A program made the position numbers and the translations under genes. This document shows, piece by piece, positions 19,279 to 29,718 of a DNA stretch of 64,000 nucleotides. The stretch is from Arthrobacter woluwensis. Its GTDB lineage: Bacteria > Actinomycetota > Actinomycetes > Actinomycetales > Micrococcaceae. Below the pieces are notes generated by a model. The model was given only the letters and a program-made list of their open reading frames with translations. It was not told where the DNA came from and searched no databases. The DNA is taken from contig NZ_JAUSXR010000001.1 of assembly GCF_030816155.1 (NCBI RefSeq), forward strand, positions 2,480,001-2,544,000, read 5' to 3'. Each line of letters starts with the position of its first letter. The first letter of the stretch is position 1.

Positions 19279-19313
19279 AAAGGCCCGGATCCATTGGGGG
19301 GATCCGGGCCTTT
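19279..19313. terminator. Bidirectional terminator (SUFU gene / groEL)
   Basis: 14-bp stem AAAGGCCCGGATCC with a 7-base loop, extended outward by ACACG/CGTGT with a mismatch. It lies between convergent genes. Confidence 0.85.
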
Positions 19314-19329
19314 CCGTGTCAGAGACGGG

Positions 19330-20967
<1,638 letters not shown>

Positions 20968-21044
20968 TCACCGACAGGGAGCACCGGCCAGGCCGGGCAC
21001 CCGGTCATGGTGCGGGGATCTGCGCTACATGAGCTGTAGGGGCG

Positions 21045-21341
21045 TTACTTGACGATGATCGCCAGGACATCGCGGGAGGACAGCACGAGGTACTCCTCAC
21101 CGCCGGCCTTGACCTCGGTGCCGCCGTACTTGGAGTACAGCACGACATCGCCCACGGCAACGTCGATCGGAACACGGTTGCCATTGTCGTCCACGCGGCC
21201 GGGGCCAACGGCCACGACTTCGCCTTCCTGCGGCTTCTCCTGAGCGGAGTCCGGGATGACCAGGCCGGAAGCGGTGGTCACTTCAGCGGCGAGCTGGCGG
21301 ATGACAATACGATCCTCAAGAGGCTTGATGGAGACCGACAC
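21045..21341 (-). CDS. groES: 10-kDa co-chaperonin GroES
   Basis: 98 residues from a GTG with a strong AAGGAGAG site. The sequence [11 protein letters not shown], the mobile-loop segment [19 protein letters not shown] and the dome motif [13 protein letters not shown] are all standard. It caps the GroEL ring. First gene of the groES-groEL operon, with an HrcA-type promoter region upstream. Confidence 0.97.
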   Translation of the reverse strand: MSVSIKPLEDRIVIRQLAAEVTTASGLVIPDSAQEKPQEGEVVAVGPGRVDDNGNRVPIDVAVGDVVLYSKYGGTEVKAGGEEYLVLSSRDVLAIIVK

Positions 21342-21421
21342 GATCTCTCCTTTGCATGAGATTTCTTACGTCTTCAGCCGCGGTGCCAACCGTCGTCGCG
21401 GTGCCGGCAGCAACCTTGGGC

Positions 21422-21448
21422 TTAGCACCCGAGGGGTACGAGTGCTAA
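21422..21448. promoter_or_regulatory. CIRCE element 1
   Basis: TTAGCACCC, nine bases, GAGTGCTAA: the HrcA operator with one changed base in an arm. It lies at and just after the predicted groES transcription start. Confidence 0.92.
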
Positions 21449-21453
21449 TAGCA

Positions 21454-21482
21454 ACTGTAGGGATGCGTTAGCACTCGGTCAA
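21454..21482 (-). promoter_or_regulatory. groES-groEL promoter
   Basis: On the minus strand TTGACC (21482-21477), a 17-base spacer and TACAGT (21459-21454). The -35 lies inside CIRCE 2 and the start falls at the edge of CIRCE 1. Confidence 0.8.
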
Positions 21483-21494
21483 GGCGAGTGCCAA
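21468..21494. promoter_or_regulatory. CIRCE element 2
   Basis: TTAGCACTC, nine bases, GAGTGCCAA: one mismatch to consensus. It covers the -35 of the groES promoter. The hrcA gene is not in this window. Confidence 0.9.
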
Positions 21495-21564
21495 CTATTC
21501 GTCATCGGCGGAACACATCCGCCTCGACGTTCGGCGCTACGTTCGGCGCTACGCCGGGACACGG

Positions 21565-21951
21565 TCAGTCGAGGATGTCCTCGACGCCCAGGTCGCCCTG
21601 CTCCGGATCCTGGCCCTTGGGACGGTTGTCCCGGTTGAGATAGAGACCGACGGCGCCGAGCGCGGCGAACACGGCGGCGAGGATGAGGACCACCCAGGCC
21701 CCGGCACGTACCGGCGAGTAGATCTCCCGCAAACCCTTCGCTTCCTCGGTGGCGTCGGCGATGTTCTTGCCGTCCACGGAGTACACGGCGGCATTGAACG
21801 TGTCGAGGACCCACAGCACGCCCAGGACGGCGAAGGCCACCAGGAGCACCACGACACCCACGATCAGCAGGGCCCGCGAATACTCGCCGAGCAGGGCCAC
21901 CAGCACCTTCCGGGAGCTCGAGGCGGATGATCTGGGCTGGTGGGCGCTCAT
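21565..21951 (-). CDS. Small two-helix membrane protein, function unknown
   Basis: 128 residues. A Ser-rich cytoplasmic start leads into a first membrane helix (ALLIVGVVVLLVAFAVLGVL), an external segment of about 35 residues (FNAAVYSVDGKNIADATEEAK), a second helix (AGAWVVLILAAVFAALGAVGLYL) and an acidic tail ending GVEDILD. No family is recognised. It stands alone between the groES control region and a divergent methyltransferase gene. Confidence 0.7.
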   Translation of the reverse strand: MSAHQPRSSASSSRKVLVALLGEYSRALLIVGVVVLLVAFAVLGVLWVLDTFNAAVYSVDGKNIADATEEAKGLREIYSPVRAGAWVVLILAAVFAALGAVGLYLNRDNRPKGQDPEQGDLGVEDILD

Positions 21952-22032
21952 ACTGCCAGCCTACCGGCCATGGCTGGACGCCCGCTCCGCTCCCTGCTCT
22001 TCCGCCGTCGGCCCGCGCACTAGGCTGGAACC

Positions 22033-23256
22033 ATGCCCACCCCCGACGGCCAGATCGCGCCCCTGCTCACTGCCGAGGCCTTCTCCCTGCTGAACTCACT
22101 GGAACCTTACTCCGAGAAGGACGCTCTGGCGCAGAACCTCCGGCTCCGTAAAGAGGGACATGATCCGGCCCTGGTCGCCGCCCTGCTGACCCAGAGCCGG
22201 CTGCGGGCGAAGGCCGAGGCGAAGTTCGGGCCGTTCGCGCAGGACATGCTCTTCACCCAGGCCGGGCTGGAACAGGCCACGCGGCTCAATGTCGCGGCCT
22301 TGCACGCCGAACGGTACCGCCGGGCCGGAGTGGCGCGCGTGATCGACCTCGGCTGCGGCCTCGGCTCCGACGCGCTGGCCCTGGCGTCCCTGGACCTCGA
22401 CGTCACCGCCGTCGAGCGGGACGAGGAGACCGCCGCCTGCGCCGCCGTGAACCTGCGGTCCTTCCCGGAGGCGCGCGTGCTGCACACGGACGCCACCACG
22501 CTGGACCTGGCGGAGTACGACGGCGTGTGGCTGGATCCCGCGCGCCGGGAGGTCTCTACGTCCGGCTCGGCCAGGCTGTGGGACCCCGAAGCGTTCTCCC
22601 CTCCCCTGTCCTTCGTGGAGCGCCTCGCCGCGGAGGGGAAGGCCGTGGGCGTGAAGTTCGGCCCGGGCATGCCCCACGAATCGATCCCGGCGGGCTGCGA
22701 GGCCGAGTGGGTGTCCGTGGACGGCGACGTCACGGAGGTCACCCTCTGGTTCAACACCCTCGCGCGGGAGGGCGTCCGGCGCTCGGCGCTCCTGATGACA
22801 CCCGCGGGCCGGGTGGAGCTCACCTCCGGGACGGAGTTCGGCGAGAGCCCGGAGGCGCAGACCGGCCCGGTGGAGGGCTTCCTCCACGAACCAGATGGGG
22901 CCGTCATCCGTGCCGGACTCGTCTCGGACCTGGCGGAACAGGTCGGGGCACACTTCCTCGATCCCCAGATCGCCTACCTTGCAAGTGAGCAGGCTCTTGC
23001 AACGCCGTTCGCTCGGAGCTACCGCATCCTCGAGACCATGCCGTACAACGTCAAGGCGCTCCGGAACTGGGTCAAGGCCCACGACGTGAGCAGCCTCGAC
23101 ATCAAGAAGCGCGGCACCGCCGTCACGCCCGAGGAACTCCGGAAGCTCCTCCTGCCGGGCAAGCCGCGCAAGGGCGGGAACCACGCCACGCTGGTCCTGA
23201 CCAGGATCGGCCAGGACCGCGTGGTGATCGTGGTGGAACCGGTCGAACGGGGCTGA
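22033..23256 (+). CDS. SAM-dependent methyltransferase with C-terminal THUMP-like domain
   Basis: 407 residues. A helical N-terminal region of about 95 residues precedes a Rossmann methyltransferase core with motif I VIDLGCGLGSDALAL, the acidic end of strand 2 in VTAVERDEET, and YDGVWLDPARRE in the catalytic position. The C-terminus (MPYNVKALRNWVKAHDV, KKRGTAVTPEELRKLL, GNHATLVLTRI) is the THUMP-like module of this actinobacterial family. The target is probably RNA, but this is inferred. TAGGCT (22021-22026) lies six bases before the ATG, suggesting a leaderless mRNA. Confidence 0.85.
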   Translation: MPTPDGQIAPLLTAEAFSLLNSLEPYSEKDALAQNLRLRKEGHDPALVAALLTQSRLRAKAEAKFGPFAQDMLFTQAGLEQATRLNVAALHAERYRRAGVARVIDLGCGLGSDALALASLDLDVTAVERDEETAACAAVNLRSFPEARVLHTDATTLDLAEYDGVWLDPARREVSTSGSARLWDPEAFSPPLSFVERLAAEGKAVGVKFGPGMPHESIPAGCEAEWVSVDGDVTEVTLWFNTLAREGVRRSALLMTPAGRVELTSGTEFGESPEAQTGPVEGFLHEPDGAVIRAGLVSDLAEQVGAHFLDPQIAYLASEQALATPFARSYRILETMPYNVKALRNWVKAHDVSSLDIKKRGTAVTPEELRKLLLPGKPRKGGNHATLVLTRIGQDRVVIVVEPVERG

Positions 23257-23302
23257 GCGGGCGGACGGCGGGCCCGGCACCCGGTCCGAAACGACGGGCC
23301 GG

Positions 23303-23352
23303 CCCTGACGCGCTGTCCACGGGTCGCCGTGCCCGCGAACAGCGCATCAGGG
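23303..23352. terminator. Imperfect bidirectional hairpin
   Basis: The stem is made of CCCTGA, GCGCTGT and CGGG paired with CCCG, ACAGCGC and TCAGGG, interrupted by symmetric mismatches. It lies between the convergent methyltransferase and GH85 genes. Confidence 0.65.
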
Positions 23353-23359
23353 CACCGAA

Positions 23360-25459
23360 TCACGCGAGTGTGACCCGAGTGGCCGGCCCGCGGACTCCCG
23401 CAGAGGAGATCGGCACCACGGAGAACGTCCGGCCCGAAGCCAGGTCCACCGCCGGAGAGAAGAACGCGTCCCGGTGCGTCCGCCCGAGCCACAAGTCCCC
23501 CTGGAACACGTCATACGCGGTCGCGCCGCTGCCGAGGGTCCAGGTGAGTTCCACGTCCGTGCCGCCACCGACCGTCCGGACCGCCAGGCCACGCACCGCG
23601 GCGGGCGCCGTCGCAGCCCCCGACTCGCGGAAGCTCAGGCGTCCGAGTCGTCCCGTGCCGCTGATCCGCAGCGAGAGCCGCACGACGGCGTCGCGGTCGG
23701 CCGGGATGACACCGCGGTGCGGCGCCCACGGAGTGGAGGCACCGCCGTCGCGCGTGAGAGGCCGCCACTCGATGCGGCCCGGCCGCGACCGGCGGGTGAC
23801 ACCCACCTCCAGTGAGAGGCCGGGGCTCGCGACGACTTCCACCTGCACTGCACGGCTCTGGCGAAGATCGGTCTTGAAGAGATGCAGCACGCCCGTGCCG
23901 GAGACGGAGAGGCTGTGGCCGCTGTCGTAGGAGGCGGTCTCGTCCAGCGCGACGGCGAGCCGGCCCTCCGTCCAGTACTGCCAGCTGAGCGAGGGGTCGG
24001 CGATGCCCTGGTTGTCCCAGCCCCGCGAGCTGACCGTCCGTCCCCCGACGCTGAACGACGACCCGACGCCCACGTTGAACGAGTGCACGATCGGCAGCGC
24101 ACCGTACGGTGACCGCTCGACCACGGAATGGGCGATGCCGTCCCATTGCCGGTAGTTCAGCACATCGTTGCGGTACGGAGGCTTCCGCGGCTCCAGCCGG
24201 CCCGATTCCGCCGGATTCCCGGTGGGTCCGGACCAGAACTTCTGCTCCAGATCGCGGTACCGCGCCCGGCCCTCCGGGTCATGGACCTCGCCGCGATGGG
24301 CGGCGTCCAGCCAGAACTCGCTGTCCACGAAGAGCGCGACCGACAGCGGGCCGGGCTTCCCCGGCGCTGCCAGGTCCCCGAAGCACTCCATCGGTCGGAA
24401 GCCGCCCTTCTGGTGCTCCACCCCGGCGAAACCGACCTCGCGGGGGTCGAATCCGGCGGCCTTGACCGCTGCTGCGCTGTTCCGCAGGCCCGGGTCCACG
24501 CGCGGCCAGTCGTAGTTGATGAAGATGGAGTCGACGGCGCGGTCCCCCGGCGTGCCGAGCGAGGGCAGGTTCCGGGCGTTGAGTTCGTTCTGGTAGTCCA
24601 GGACGCCGCTGTCCGGCAGCACCGCATCGTAGTACTGCAGATAGAAGTCCGGGTCGATCGACTTGATGTACCGGAAGAGCTCGAACAGCTTGCCCACCTG
24701 GGCCTTGGTGATCGAGGCCTCCTGGTTGATGAAGAGCCCGTCGAAGCCGAAGTACTGCTTCAGCTCCACGATCTTGTCCCCCACCGGGAAACCGCCGTCG
24801 GCGCGCTGCACGAGGAACTCGTCGAACGCCGTGGTGCTGCGGGGCCAGAACCAGCCGCCGATGGCGCGGGCGCCATTCTTGTGCGCAGCCTCGGTCCATC
24901 CGGGGTTCGGGATGTCGATGACGCCGTAATCGCGGCCCGGGGCGGACGGGTTCTTCACCACGTCATCCGGCACGGAGGCGAGCACCTGCCCGTGCCAGGT
25001 CCCCCAGATGTCGATGTACGGCCAGTACCGCTGCGTGTACACATACGGTTCCTGGCCGATCGCCTGGTTCCGCCCTTCGTAGACCGAGCCGGCGTCGTCG
25101 ATCGTCAGGGTGGACAGCTGGACGGCCGGGTCGAGGTCGGGGTGGGCCTGCGTCGGCGCGAACGGCGCGATGCGTTCAGCCCGCGGCAGGAGACACCGCA
25201 GATGCCGCCCCCAGGGGGTGGTCGCGGGGTCGAAGTCGAGCAGGTCCCGGGGATTCCACCCGAAGGTGGACGGCCCGGCCGGGATGCCCCCGCTGCCCGG
25301 CACGGGGGCGCCCGCCGGTGCCATGGCGGGATGGACCCCCGCCGAGGCACCACCTGCTGCCGAGGCCGCGGGAGCCGTTGCGAGGCCGAGCACTCCGGCC
25401 AGGCCCGCTCCGCCCACGGTGAGGAAGGTTCGCCTGCTGGTCATGCTGGAACTGGACAT
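23360..25459 (-). CDS. Secreted endo-beta-N-acetylglucosaminidase, GH85
   Basis: 699 residues. A Tat-type signal (SRRTFLTVGG, residues 8-17) is followed by a hydrophobic stretch and an Ala-rich cleavage region. The GH85 barrel contains QRYWPYIDIWGTWHG and the catalytic FDGLFINQE, with Asn245 and Glu247 as the substrate-assisted pair known in this family. A beta-rich region and a C-terminal fibronectin-III-like domain (RGLAVRTVGGGTDVELTWT, condensed) complete it. It should cleave the chitobiose core of N-glycans outside the cell. Single-gene unit with its own promoter; no glycan transporter is adjacent. Confidence 0.92.
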   Translation of the reverse strand: MSSSSMTSRRTFLTVGGAGLAGVLGLATAPAASAAGGASAGVHPAMAPAGAPVPGSGGIPAGPSTFGWNPRDLLDFDPATTPWGRHLRCLLPRAERIAPFAPTQAHPDLDPAVQLSTLTIDDAGSVYEGRNQAIGQEPYVYTQRYWPYIDIWGTWHGQVLASVPDDVVKNPSAPGRDYGVIDIPNPGWTEAAHKNGARAIGGWFWPRSTTAFDEFLVQRADGGFPVGDKIVELKQYFGFDGLFINQEASITKAQVGKLFELFRYIKSIDPDFYLQYYDAVLPDSGVLDYQNELNARNLPSLGTPGDRAVDSIFINYDWPRVDPGLRNSAAAVKAAGFDPREVGFAGVEHQKGGFRPMECFGDLAAPGKPGPLSVALFVDSEFWLDAAHRGEVHDPEGRARYRDLEQKFWSGPTGNPAESGRLEPRKPPYRNDVLNYRQWDGIAHSVVERSPYGALPIVHSFNVGVGSSFSVGGRTVSSRGWDNQGIADPSLSWQYWTEGRLAVALDETASYDSGHSLSVSGTGVLHLFKTDLRQSRAVQVEVVASPGLSLEVGVTRRSRPGRIEWRPLTRDGGASTPWAPHRGVIPADRDAVVRLSLRISGTGRLGRLSFRESGAATAPAAVRGLAVRTVGGGTDVELTWTLGSGATAYDVFQGDLWLGRTHRDAFFSPAVDLASGRTFSVVPISSAGVRGPATRVTLA

Positions 25460-25512
25460 TCAGATACCGCCCTTCAGGTCGCTGGCGGCGCAGCGCTGCG
25501 CCGCTGCCAGGA

Positions 25513-25541
25513 ACTATAACGGTTTAGTGATGAGCCGCCAA
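25513..25541 (-). promoter_or_regulatory. Promoter of the GH85 gene
   Basis: On the minus strand TTGGCG, a 17-base spacer and TATAGT, about 55 bases before the start codon. CTAAACCGTTATAG overlapping the -10 is a partial dyad that could bind a sugar-responsive repressor. Confidence 0.5.
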
Positions 25542-25595
25542 GGGTTCCGGACAGGACTGCACAGGAGTTTTGAAGGGCTTGCGGCAGGCGGCTTG

Positions 25596-26432
25596 TCAGG
25601 CCTCGCGGCGGGAGAACTCGCTCGCCTCGCGGACCAGCTCCGCATCCGGACGCACGCCGGTGTACAGCACGAACTGCTCCTCCGCCTGGATCGACGCCAC
25701 CTCAGCGCCCGTGATCACGGGCTTGCCGGCGGCGCGGGCAGCCTTCAGCAAAGGCGTGTCGGACGGCATGGCGACGACGTCGAACACCAGCTCGGCCGCT
25801 TCGATCGCCGACTGCGGGAAGGACAGCGCGTCCTCCTCGGCGCCGCTCATGCCGAGCGGGGTGACGTTGACCAGCACCTGGGCCTGCGTCCCGTCCGCGA
25901 GGCGGCCGCCGTCGTCGTCGGCCTGCCAGGCGAAGCCGTACAGCCCGGCGAGGGCGCGGCCCTTCTCCTCGTTGCGCGCGACGACGGTGACCTTGCGGAA
26001 GCCGGCGTCCCGGAAGGCGGCGACCACGGCTTTCGCCATGCCGCCGGAGCCGCGGAGCATGACGGACAGCCCGCTGTCGACGCGGTTCTCAGCGAGGAGC
26101 CGCTCCACGGCCTGGTAGTCGGTGTTGTAGGCGGTCAGGACGCCGCCGTCATTGACGATCGTGTTGACCGAGTCGATCGCGGCGGCCGACGGCGCAAGGT
26201 GATCGACCAGCGGGATCACGGCCTCCTTGTACGGCATGGACACGGCGGCGCCACGGATCGGCAGGCCACGGATACCCTGCACCGCGGCAGCCAGATCGGC
26301 CGGGGCGAACGCCTTGTAGACGAAGTTCAGCCCGAGCTTCTCGTAGAGGTAGTTGTGGAAACGGGTCCCGATGTTGCTGGGCCGTGCCGCCAGGGAGATG
26401 CAGAGGGTCATGTCCTTGTTCAAGATCGCCAT
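25596..26432 (-). CDS. Shikimate/quinate dehydrogenase-like protein (AroE family)
   Basis: 278 residues from the ATG at 26432; no strong ribosome site is seen and a GTG twelve bases upstream is an alternative. The N-terminal domain has SMPYKEAVIPLVDHL with the catalytic Lys and NTDYQAVERLL with the catalytic Asp. The nucleotide-binding loop reads RGSGGMAKAV, replacing the usual GAGGAA pattern. It ends in a normal AroE C-terminus. No other aromatic-pathway gene is adjacent, so this may be one of the AroE-like paralogues acting on quinate or another substrate. Confidence 0.82.
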   Translation of the reverse strand: MAILNKDMTLCISLAARPSNIGTRFHNYLYEKLGLNFVYKAFAPADLAAAVQGIRGLPIRGAAVSMPYKEAVIPLVDHLAPSAAAIDSVNTIVNDGGVLTAYNTDYQAVERLLAENRVDSGLSVMLRGSGGMAKAVVAAFRDAGFRKVTVVARNEEKGRALAGLYGFAWQADDDGGRLADGTQAQVLVNVTPLGMSGAEEDALSFPQSAIEAAELVFDVVAMPSDTPLLKAARAAGKPVITGAEVASIQAEEQFVLYTGVRPDAELVREASEFSRREA

Positions 26433-26447
26433 GCGCTCATTAAACTG

Positions 26448-26479
26448 CACGGCCTGGCGTCCATGGACGCCAGGCCGTG
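26448..26479. terminator. Perfect 16-bp-arm terminator after rpmJ
   Basis: CACGGCCTGGCGTCCA is followed directly by its complement, then on the minus strand by GTTTAAT. It begins six bases past the rpmJ stop, and its downstream edge lies 15 bases before the AroE-like gene, which it separates from the zinc pair. Confidence 0.8.
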
Positions 26480-26485
26480 GCGGAG

Positions 26486-26608
26486 TCAGCCCTGCCGGGC
26501 CTTGAACCGCGGATTCTTCTTGTTGATCACGAACGTCCTGCCGCGCCGCCGGACCACCTGGGCTCCGGGGATCTTCTTCAGGGCGCGCAGCGAATTGCGG
26601 ACTTTCAT
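26486..26608 (-). CDS. rpmJ: 50S ribosomal protein L36, zinc-independent (C-minus) paralogue
   Basis: 40 residues with a clear AAGGAA ribosome site. [40 protein letters not shown] in sequence is the longer L36 variant that lacks the Cys/His zinc ribbon; no Cys is present. Such paralogues replace the zinc-containing L36 when zinc is short. It follows a COG0523 gene by 50 bases, behind a Zur-type operator, which fits that role. L36 is too short for most gene finders, but the match is clear. Confidence 0.93.
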   Translation of the reverse strand: MKVRNSLRALKKIPGAQVVRRRGRTFVINKKNPRFKARQG

Positions 26609-26658
26609 GGCTGTTCCTTTCGGGAGGGTGGTGATGGAAGCCTGGGGGCCCGCCGCGG

Positions 26659-27864
26659 TCAGAGGCCGGGCCAGGCCGTCGGATCGCGGTCCGGCAGACC
26701 GAAGGGGTCCGGGAAGCGTGCGGGGTTGAGGGCGAGCTCGGCGTCACTGAGCTGGCAGGAATCGAGCAGCCGCGCGACCGTGGCCGGGTCGATGTCCTCG
26801 GCGCGCCCCGTCACGGCGACGACGGCGGCCTCCGCCGTGCGCGGACCCCCTCCCCAGCGCGTGGGGAACGGTTCTGGGCGGGCGCCGGGCGCGGGCCGCT
26901 CGGCCAGTTCCATCCACACCCGCGGGCCGACGCCCTGAAGCGCCACGCTCCGATAGCCGGACGACGCCAGACGGAGCGTGCCCCGCAGCCAGTGCGCCCC
27001 CTGGGCCAGTTCCGGGAGATTCAGATGAAGCCGGAGCGGATGCAGGGGCCGGGCGAGACGGTGCACCACAGTGCGGAACGCGCCCGGGCCATCGGCCGGG
27101 CCCTGCTCCCGCGGAGCGAGCACCACCCCCGGGCGTGAGCGGGTCAGCGCCTCCGCCCGGTCGTGGCATCCGGGCCGGAACTCGTCTCCGGCGGCGAGCA
27201 CCGCGGCATGGGGCGCCAGGTGCCCCAGCAGGCGCACGCCCTCGGTCCACGACGGTCCGGTGAGGGCCGGCGCAGAGGGCGCGTCGGCGTCGCGGTCGGC
27301 GCCAGGGTTCGAGGCGGCGTCCATAGCGAGGTCGGCGGCGAGGGAGCCCGACAGCCCAGGAACGGTCAGCACGGTGTCGCCGAGCGCGAACTCGCCCACC
27401 AGGAACTCGCCGCTCACGCGGTCATCTGCCTGCATCGGGGTGAACCCCGCGTCATGCAGGGTCCGCGGATCCCAGATCTGGTCATCGAGTTCGGACGGAT
27501 CTACGGCCACGAGGAGGTTGTCGATCACCAGATCCTCGGGTCCGTTGATCCGCAGTTCCTCCAGCACCTGTCCCGCGGCCACACCGGGCGGAAGGCCGAG
27601 CACCAGATGGGGACAGCCGGCCCGGGCGAACTCCCGCACGGTCGGCACGACGTCGAGGCGGACGGTGCAGGCCAGGCAGCCGTGTTCCAGGAGCTTCTCC
27701 TGGCGGTCGATGATCCGGTCGCGGAAGTGCACCCGGCGCAGGACGCGGGAGTCGGGAAGCAGGTCGTGGAGCACGAGCACCGAATCGCGGTGACCTCGGC
27801 CCACCAGCTTCACGGCCTCCGCGCGGCAGTGGCTGTCCAGGGAGCTGACCATGGTGAGATGCAT
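26659..27864 (-). CDS. COG0523 (CobW/YciC-like) zinc-starvation protein with degenerate GTPase motifs
   Basis: 401 residues from the ATG at 27864. The C-terminal half matches CobW-C ([33 protein letters not shown]). The N-terminal half keeps HGCLACTVR, with Cys63 and Cys66 at the place of the family's CxCC metal site. It does not show a Walker A motif: where GxxGxGKT is expected it reads [11 protein letters not shown]. The EST-G-xxP switch is replaced by GLPPGVAAG. It may therefore bind metal without hydrolysing GTP. Co-transcribed with rpmJ and directly under a Zur-type box. Confidence 0.85.
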   Translation of the reverse strand: MHLTMVSSLDSHCRAEAVKLVGRGHRDSVLVLHDLLPDSRVLRRVHFRDRIIDRQEKLLEHGCLACTVRLDVVPTVREFARAGCPHLVLGLPPGVAAGQVLEELRINGPEDLVIDNLLVAVDPSELDDQIWDPRTLHDAGFTPMQADDRVSGEFLVGEFALGDTVLTVPGLSGSLAADLAMDAASNPGADRDADAPSAPALTGPSWTEGVRLLGHLAPHAAVLAAGDEFRPGCHDRAEALTRSRPGVVLAPREQGPADGPGAFRTVVHRLARPLHPLRLHLNLPELAQGAHWLRGTLRLASSGYRSVALQGVGPRVWMELAERPAPGARPEPFPTRWGGGPRTAEAAVVAVTGRAEDIDPATVARLLDSCQLSDAELALNPARFPDPFGLPDRDPTAWPGL

Positions 27865-27872
27865 GGAGAGAG

Positions 27873-27900
27873 CTTATCTGAGAATGATTCTCATTAGCAA
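27873..27900 (-). promoter_or_regulatory. Promoter with embedded Zur box
   Basis: On the minus strand TTGCTA (27900-27895), a 16-base spacer and GATAAG (27878-27873). The spacer holds a perfect 7-1-7 palindrome, TGAGAATGATTCTCA (27879-27893), close to the Zur consensus TGAAAATGATTTTCA. Transcription should start within a few bases of the ATG, so the mRNA is leaderless or nearly so. Confidence 0.8.
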
Positions 27901-28084
27901 TTCCGGCGCCCGGCCGAGTCCCCTGACGACGCGCGGCGTCATGTGTCAGCGAGTGACGCATCTCCCGCCGTCACGCAGTATTCACCAGCTCGGCCAAGGC
28001 CCCTCGCATATTAGACTTACGCAAGCATCGGCAAGGTCTCCTGACCGCCACTCAGAGGAAGCCGAGCGAGAAGGAGGGGACCAG

Positions 28085-29239
28085 GTGCAGATCGACTTCG
28101 CAGACTCGGAGCAGTCCACACTCGGCATTGAATGGGAGCTCGCTCTCGTCGACGGCCACACCGGAGAGCTCGCGTCCGTGGCCCAGGAAGTCCTGGACCA
28201 GGTCACCGCGAACCACCCCGGGCTCCAGGATGGCGAAGAACACCCGCACATCAAGCAGGAACTCCTCCTGAACACCGTGGAACTCGTCACCGGCGTGCAC
28301 CACACCGTGTCCGAGGCCAAGGCCGATCTGCAGCGCTCCCTCGACGCGGTCCGCGAAGTCACCGACCCCATGGACGTCGAGGTCTTCTGCGCCGGCAGCC
28401 ACCCCTTCAGCCCCCCGCAGCTCCAGCCCGTCACCGACAAGGAGCGCTACGCCAAGCTGATCGACCGCACCCAGTGGTGGGGCCGCCAGATGGTGATCTA
28501 CGGCGTCCACGTGCACGTCGGCCTCGATCACCGCAACAAGGCGCTTCCCGTCATGGACGCGCTGCTGAACTACATGCCGCACTTCCAGGCGCTCTCCGCC
28601 TCCAGCCCGTACTGGGGCGCGGAAGACACCGGTTACGCCTCCCAGCGGGCGCTCATGTTCCAGCAGCTTCCCACCGCGGGCCTGCCGTTCACCTTCCAGT
28701 CCTGGGGCCAGTACGAGGACTACGTCTACGACATGTTCACCACCGGGGTGATCGACACCGGCAGCGAAATCCGCTGGGACATCCGCCCCGTGCCCGCTCT
28801 CGGCACCATCGAGATGCGCGTCTGCGACGGGCTCGCCACCCTCGAAGAGGTCGGCGCCATCGCCGCGCTGACCCAGTGCCTGGTCGAGGAGGCGTCTCAG
28901 CAGCTCGACGCCGGCTGGGCCATCCCCACCATGCCCCGCTGGTTCCTCAAGGAGAACAAGTGGCGTGCGGCCCGCTACGGCCTGGACGCCATCATCATCC
29001 TGAACCGCGCCGGCGACGAGCTCCTGGTCACCGACCACCTGCGCAACAACGTGCTGAACCGCCTCGAGCCCATCGCGGCCAAGCTCGGCTGCTCCGAGGA
29101 ACTCGCCCACGTGGACAGGATCATCGAGCGGGGCGCCGGCTACCAGCGGCAGCGCACGGTGGCGGCAGCGAACGACGGCGACCTGCACGCCGTCGTGCTC
29201 GACCTCATCCAGCAGATGCGCAAGGGCCCCGACGCCTGA
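28085..29239 (+). CDS. ATP-dependent carboxylate-amine ligase, YbdK/GCS2 family
   Basis: 384 residues from the GTG at 28085, preceded by GGAGGGG. Family marks are LGIEWELALVD near the start, HPHIKQELLLNTVELVTG, CAGSHPFSPP, YGVHVHVGLDHRNKALP and IEMRVCDG. These proteins make a gamma-glutamyl-cysteine-type bond in vitro. Because mycothiol rather than glutathione is expected here, the true substrate is uncertain. Divergent from the COG0523 gene across 220 bases that hold the Zur promoter and a possible -10 (TAGACT at 28012-28017). Confidence 0.9.
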   Translation: MQIDFADSEQSTLGIEWELALVDGHTGELASVAQEVLDQVTANHPGLQDGEEHPHIKQELLLNTVELVTGVHHTVSEAKADLQRSLDAVREVTDPMDVEVFCAGSHPFSPPQLQPVTDKERYAKLIDRTQWWGRQMVIYGVHVHVGLDHRNKALPVMDALLNYMPHFQALSASSPYWGAEDTGYASQRALMFQQLPTAGLPFTFQSWGQYEDYVYDMFTTGVIDTGSEIRWDIRPVPALGTIEMRVCDGLATLEEVGAIAALTQCLVEEASQQLDAGWAIPTMPRWFLKENKWRAARYGLDAIIILNRAGDELLVTDHLRNNVLNRLEPIAAKLGCSEELAHVDRIIERGAGYQRQRTVAAANDGDLHAVVLDLIQQMRKGPDA

Positions 29240-29256
29240 TCGCACCTCCCCCACCC

Positions 29257-29317
29257 CGCGAGGGAACACTTCGTGCCCCTTCCGTGGGGTTTTCCGGGCG
29301 TGAGCTGTTCCTTCGCG
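29257..29317. repeat. Imperfect intergenic palindrome
   Basis: CGCGAGGGAACA (29257-29268) pairs with TGTTCCTTCGCG (29306-29317) with one G-T pair, and an inner CCCC/GGGG hairpin lies between. Its edge resembles the palindrome at 6940 (CGCGAAGTAACA). Confidence 0.55.
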
Positions 29318-29375
29318 ACTCCGTCGCGACGGGGAAGCCATTGCCGCTCCCCCGTCCCGGTGCGACGATGAGGGC

Positions 29376-29708
29376 GTGGCATACGACGAGGAACTCGCGG
29401 CCCGGATCCGTCATCTGCTGACGGGCACCGTGGACTTCACCGAGAAGAAGATGTTCGGCGGGCTCGCCTTCCTGGTGGGCGGCAACATGGCCGTGAGCGC
29501 GAGCGGACAGGGCGGCCTCATGCTCCGCGCCGACCCCACCGCGAGCGATGAACTCTGCTCCCACCCTGGCGTCGAGCGCGCGATCATGCGAGGCAGAGCC
29601 ATGGACGGCTGGCTGCGCGTGGCCGATGACGTGACCCGCGACGACGACGGGCTGGCCCGCTGGGTGCGCGTCGGCGTCGACTACGCGCGTTCGCTGCCGC
29701 CGAAATAA
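29376..29708 (+). CDS. TfoX N-terminal domain protein
   Basis: 110 residues from a GTG. The sequence MFGGLAFLVGGNMAVSASG after a short helical start is the TfoX/Sxy N-terminal domain, followed by LRADP and a helical C-terminal part (HPGVERAIMRGRAMDGWLRV). The C-terminal TfoX domain is absent, as in most actinobacterial members. TfoX regulates competence in gamma-proteobacteria, but stand-alone domains have no settled role. It is convergent with the LysR gene, with only 10 bases between them. Confidence 0.85.
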   Translation: MAYDEELAARIRHLLTGTVDFTEKKMFGGLAFLVGGNMAVSASGQGGLMLRADPTASDELCSHPGVERAIMRGRAMDGWLRVADDVTRDDDGLARWVRVGVDYARSLPPK

Positions 29709-29718
29709 AAAGCTCTCG

